Assembly: GCA_963519305.1 (NCBI GenBank)
Contig: CAUQMS010000018.1
Span: 27,454-91,453 of the forward strand
Source: Ewingella sp963519305
GTDB taxonomy: Bacteria > Pseudomonadota > Gammaproteobacteria > Enterobacterales > Enterobacteriaceae
Direction of reading: 5' to 3'
DNA: 64,000 bases
Positions 61,901 to 64,000 of the stretch are shown in pieces. How positions within the stretch are numbered: position 1 is the first letter of the stretch; every line of letters starts with the position of its first letter. The notes under the pieces were generated by a model. The model made no database searches and was not told where the DNA came from. It saw only the letters and a list, made by a program, of their open reading frames with translations. Both the position numbers and the translations under genes were made by a program.

Positions 61901-62456
61901 TGTCATCGCTCAGCGGGGAAATCTTATTGATTTCATGCGAGGTGCGGAAACCGTCGAAGAAATGAATGAACGGCACGCGGCTGTTGAGACTGGCGACTTG
62001 CGAAATCAGCGCGAAGTCCTGCGCTTCCTGCACACTGGCGGCGCTTAACAGTGCGCAGCCGGTCTGGCGAACGGCCATCACATCTGAGTGATCACCAAAG
62101 ATCGAGAGCGCGTGGGTAGCCACGGTACGGGCGGCGACGTGCAAGACAAACGGCGTTAATTCACCTGCCACTTTGTAAAGCGTCGGGATCATCAGCAGTA
62201 AACCCTGCGATGATGTGAAGGAGGTGGAGAGCGCACCGGTTTGCAGCGCACCGTGTACGGTAGAAATGGCCCCGGCTTCGGACTGCATCTCCATCACCGT
62301 CGGGACATCGCCCCATAAATTCTTTTTCCCCTCACCGGACCAGGCGCCGGCAATTTCAGCCATGGTCGAACTTGGCGTAATAGGATAGATGGCAATTACT
62401 TCGTTGGTGCGATAGGCCACGGAAGCGACTGCGTTATTACCGTCAGTGGTGATCAT
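58917..62456 (-). CDS. nifJ: Pyruvate:flavodoxin (ferredoxin) oxidoreductase
   Basis: Single-chain PFOR of 1179 residues, the size of E. coli YdbK and Klebsiella NifJ, converting pyruvate and CoA to acetyl-CoA, CO2 and reduced flavodoxin. Domains in order: pyruvate-binding domain I (TDGNNAVASVAYRTNEVIAIYPITPSSTMAE), domains II-IV, two 4Fe-4S motifs (CTQCNHCVAACP and CTGCNLCVEVCP near 690-750), and the C-terminal TPP domain (SGACSGCGETPYIKLLTQL, IGGDGWAYDIGFGG). ATG 62456 follows GAAGGGG. No nif genes adjoin it, so the YdbK-like redox role is favoured over nitrogen fixation; both are possible. Its stop codon lies at the edge of the repeat structure. Confidence 0.93.
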   Translation of the reverse strand: MITTDGNNAVASVAYRTNEVIAIYPITPSSTMAEIAGAWSGEGKKNLWGDVPTVMEMQSEAGAISTVHGALQTGALSTSFTSSQGLLLMIPTLYKVAGELTPFVLHVAARTVATHALSIFGDHSDVMAVRQTGCALLSAASVQEAQDFALISQVASLNSRVPFIHFFDGFRTSHEINKISPLSDDTLQQMLPQAQIDAHRARALTPDRPVIRGTSANPDTYFQSREATNPYYDATCQHVIDAMSAFAALTGREYKPFEYVGHPQAERVIVLMGSGIGTCEEVIEALLARGEKVGVLKVRLYRPFSAEHLLSVLPQTVKTLAVMDRTKEPGALAEPLYLDVMTALAEAYSRGERDSLPKVVGGRYGLSSKEFGPDCVLSIFDELALSQPRPRFTVGIYDDVTGLSLPVNEEELPQHASLEALFYGLGSDGSVSATKNNIKIIGNSTPMFAQGYFVYDSKKAGGLTVSHLRVSQQPIKSAYLVTQAHFVASHQWQFIDLYQMAERLRPGGIFLLNTPFSADEVWERLPLEVQAALHKRDARFYVINAAKIARECHLGARINTVMQMAFFHLTQILPGDQALKELQGAIARSYSSKGEDVVTRNWQALGATLEQLIEVPLQAIPENPRKRPPIVSDAAPDFVKTVTAAMLAGLGDALPVSAFPPDGTWPTGTTQWEKRNIAEAVPIWQPDLCTQCNHCVAACPHSAIRAKVVQPEALEDAPAALQSLDVKSRDMRGQKYVLQVAPEDCTGCNLCVEVCPAKDRQNPEIKAINMADRIEHLEEERANYDFFLKLPEIDQSTLERIDIRTSQLITPLFEYSGACSGCGETPYIKLLTQLYGDRLLIANATGCSSIYGGNLPSTPYTTNAEGRGPAWANSLFEDNAEFGLGFRLTVDQHRRRVLRLVASLEAHIPAEVLGGLRDESSTPEVKRQHVTALRKILAEINTPDARQLATDADYLVDKSIWLIGGDGWAYDIGFGGLDHVLSLTENVNVLVLDTQCYSNTGGQQSKATPMGAVTKFAEQGKRKSRKDLGVSMMMYGHVYVAQISLGAQLNQTVKAIQEAEAYPGPSLIIAYSPCEEHGYDLALSHDQMKQLTATGFWPLYRFDPRRVDEGKPALALDSRPPNSNLTETLNNEQRFRRLNAQQPEVAEQLYAAAEKELQQKYEFLELLAGKKTDRDPNSL

Positions 62457-62683
62457 GGAAACCCCTTCATTCTTTTTAACTGCAACCGGAAACAACAATG
62501 CTGGGCCGGTCTGATGCAAAAAAGTCTATCACCGGGCAGTCGCATCGATTTATCCTGATTGTGTGCAGGGATAATAGCTGAAAGAAAAGAGAGGCTTAGA
62601 CAAGGGAAGTGGGTTTTAGGACATTTATTAATGACGGGCAGTTATTAACGGCCCGGATCATAAAGATAAAAGGGCGAACGGAA

Positions 62684-63340
62684 TTAATTAATATCAATAC
62701 GTTTGATGCCGCCGACGGCCATGAGCGACTCGTACAGTATATCTACGCTCTGTTTTGGTCTCAGAACGACGTCCAGCACTAATTCACATTTGGTATCGTC
62801 GTCATCGCGTTGATTGACTTTAATATGGCCGGGGCGAATACGCAGTTTCTGCAAGGCAATTAATACCGGCGGAACACTTTGCGGGGCCAGACGTATTTCA
62901 ATCAAATGGTGATGGCCGATCAGCCTATTACTGATTTGGCGGAACACCTCCAGCACAATTAACGTCATAAATGCGCCGTAAATACCGATCTCATACATTC
63001 CGCTACCAATCACCAAACCAATGGCGGCGGTCACCCATAATCCGGCGGCGGTAGTTAACCCTTTGACCACCTGTTTTTGAATAATAATGGTGCCCGCGCC
63101 GAGGAAACCCATGCCGCTCACGACTTGTGCCGCGACGCGGCTTGGGTCAAAACTCACGTGGCCAAGGGCCAGCAAATCCTGAAAACCATATTTCGACACA
63201 ATCATAAACATCCCGCTGCCGATACCCACTAACACATGGGTTCGCAGCCCGGCTTCTTTGGCGCGTAACTGGCGTTCGATACCAATCAGCCCTCCCAATA
63301 CACCGGCGAGGGCAATACGTAATAGTAAATCTGTCAGCAT
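62684..63340 (-). CDS. MgtC/SapB-family membrane protein
   Basis: 218-residue protein with an N-terminal membrane domain of about four to five helices carrying the family motif RIALAGVLGGLIGIERQLRAKEAGLRTHVLVGIGS and VVSGMGFLGAGTIII, then a C-terminal ACT-like soluble domain (about 145-218) as in MgtC/SapB proteins. AAGGAG ribosome site. MgtC relatives inhibit the F-type ATPase under magnesium starvation; whether this one does is not known, since it is not beside mgtB. Confidence 0.88.
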   Translation of the reverse strand: MLTDLLLRIALAGVLGGLIGIERQLRAKEAGLRTHVLVGIGSGMFMIVSKYGFQDLLALGHVSFDPSRVAAQVVSGMGFLGAGTIIIQKQVVKGLTTAAGLWVTAAIGLVIGSGMYEIGIYGAFMTLIVLEVFRQISNRLIGHHHLIEIRLAPQSVPPVLIALQKLRIRPGHIKVNQRDDDDTKCELVLDVVLRPKQSVDILYESLMAVGGIKRIDIN

Positions 63341-63584
63341 TCTGCAGGGTCTCCTTTCAGAAGATGTTTTTATGATTATTTTAGGCGTTCGATGGCTAAA
63401 AACGATTAATTCGCTTCCATTTTATGAGTCAAAGAAATAACCGAACGCAATAAAGTGTATCTAATCGTTTATTTTTAGGAAAAAGTTGATATTAATTGAC
63501 AGCAAAGCTCGACGGGTGACGAATTGCTCGGATAAGATGAGCGCTGCTAATCGTTCCCCACATTCACATTCAGGAGCCGCACTG

Positions 63585-63869
63585 ATGATCACTGCGTTAC
63601 GCGTTCTACTGGCCGGAGCCGTATTGGTGCTGGCAGCCTGCAGCAGTCACGATGACTCCGCCGACGTTCCCCAGAAAGGTAACAGCGTGAATCTTAGCAA
63701 CCACAGCGTGAATATGGACAGTCCGGCCTATGCAGCCTGTTCAATGGCGGGTGGACAATTACGTCTGGCCCCTCAACTCGACGGCAGCCGCGTCGGCATG
63801 TGTTCGATGGCAAATGGGCGCCAGTGCTCGGAAGCAGCGCTGATGCAGGGGCGATGCACCGCCGGATGA
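63585..63869 (+). CDS. DUF333 lipoprotein (YdbJ-like)
   Basis: 94-residue putative lipoprotein: signal peptide with lipobox LVLAAC (Cys18) and a mature domain of the DUF333 type (YAACSMAGGQLRLAP, GMCSMANGRQCSEAALMQGRC) with paired cysteines. ATG 63585 follows CAGGAGCCGCACTG. Proximity to nifJ/ydbK fits E. coli, where ydbJ lies in the same region. Function of the family is unknown. Confidence 0.8.
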   Translation: MITALRVLLAGAVLVLAACSSHDDSADVPQKGNSVNLSNHSVNMDSPAYAACSMAGGQLRLAPQLDGSRVGMCSMANGRQCSEAALMQGRCTAG

Positions 63870-63895
63870 TGATTAAAGGCCTGCGGCCTTTGACT

Positions 63896-64000
63896 GCTTT
63901 AAATCTTTAAATCTTTCTTTAAATCTTTAAATCTTTAAATCTTTGAATTCAACTTCAAGGTCGTGGGCGTCGGCCCACACCGACCAGAGACCCGCAGTCG
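63896..64000 (+). repeat. Intergenic repeat family, copy E (runs to window edge)
   Basis: Tandem TTTAAATC-type heptamer/octamer units (63896-63945) followed by GAATTCAACTTCAAGG and the GTGGGC/GCCCAC hairpin block; 63953-63988 is identical to the corresponding part of copy A. It starts about 27 bases after the lipoprotein stop codon. Confidence 0.8.

Noticed and set aside
58917..62456. nifJ taken as evidence of a nitrogen fixation locus
   Set aside because: No other nif gene adjoins it, and the E. coli-like neighbourhood fits the ydbK role; nitrogen fixation cannot be inferred from this window.

Overview
The window is a chromosomal stretch of an Enterobacterales bacterium. The block tyrR / tpx / ycjG / mpaA / mppA, together with zntB, ttcA, nudI and a ydbK-type nifJ, matches the Escherichia coli order or content closely. 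Accessory catabolic loci (alginate, arabinose, hexuronate, D-peptides) and a distinctive intergenic repeat family point to a plant- or soil-associated member such as the Rahnella/Serratia group. That placement is an inference from gene content, not a computed phylogeny. I see no rRNA, tRNA, CRISPR array, transposase or phage gene.

Layout. (1) 1-4 kb: a P1/DmpA-type aminopeptidase and an M55 D-aminopeptidase overlap and are followed by a LysR regulator. (2) 2.8-12.4 kb: an uncharacterised catabolic locus made of a sugar-type ABC importer (periplasmic protein, permease, single ATPase), a LacI regulator, a phosphotriesterase-like hydrolase, an M20 amidohydrolase, a PfkB kinase, a BtpA/SgcQ-family barrel protein and a TenA-like protein. 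(3) 12.4-20.6 kb: a dipeptide-type ABC importer in an operon with a beta-lactamase-fold D-aminopeptidase, divergent from an M19 membrane-type dipeptidase. (4) 20.6-24.2 kb: uxuA, an MFS sugar-acid carrier and a divergent GntR regulator. (5) 24.2-27 kb: an AT-rich island with a PAAR-tipped candidate type VI effector and an overlapping two-helix membrane protein (candidate immunity protein), bounded by oppositely oriented copies of the repeat.

(6) 27-35.4 kb: L-arabinose genes araBA divergent from araFGH-araC, with visible AraC half-sites; araD is not here. (7) 35.5-51.2 kb: mostly core genes: ydgJ-like oxidoreductase, BASS transporter, xthA-nudG, tyrR, tpx, the murein-peptide genes ycjG/mpaA/mppA, an MFS/LysR pair, zntB, a possible 2H phosphoesterase, ttcA and nudI. 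(8) 51.2-58.3 kb: an alginate locus with a sodium symporter divergent from a secreted lyase, a PL17-like oligoalginate lyase, a DEH reductase and a GntR regulator. (9) 58.3-58.9 kb: a large non-coding palindromic repeat structure. (10) 58.9-64 kb: nifJ, an MgtC-family protein and a DUF333 lipoprotein, ending in another repeat copy.

Two themes link the parts. D-amino-acid and murein-peptide scavenging appears in three separate places (1-4 kb, 12-20 kb, 41-45 kb). Uronate catabolism appears twice: alginate breakdown yields 2-keto-3-deoxygluconate, the same intermediate reached through uxuA. The least explained parts are the 2.8-12.4 kb pathway, the PAAR effector module and the repeat family.
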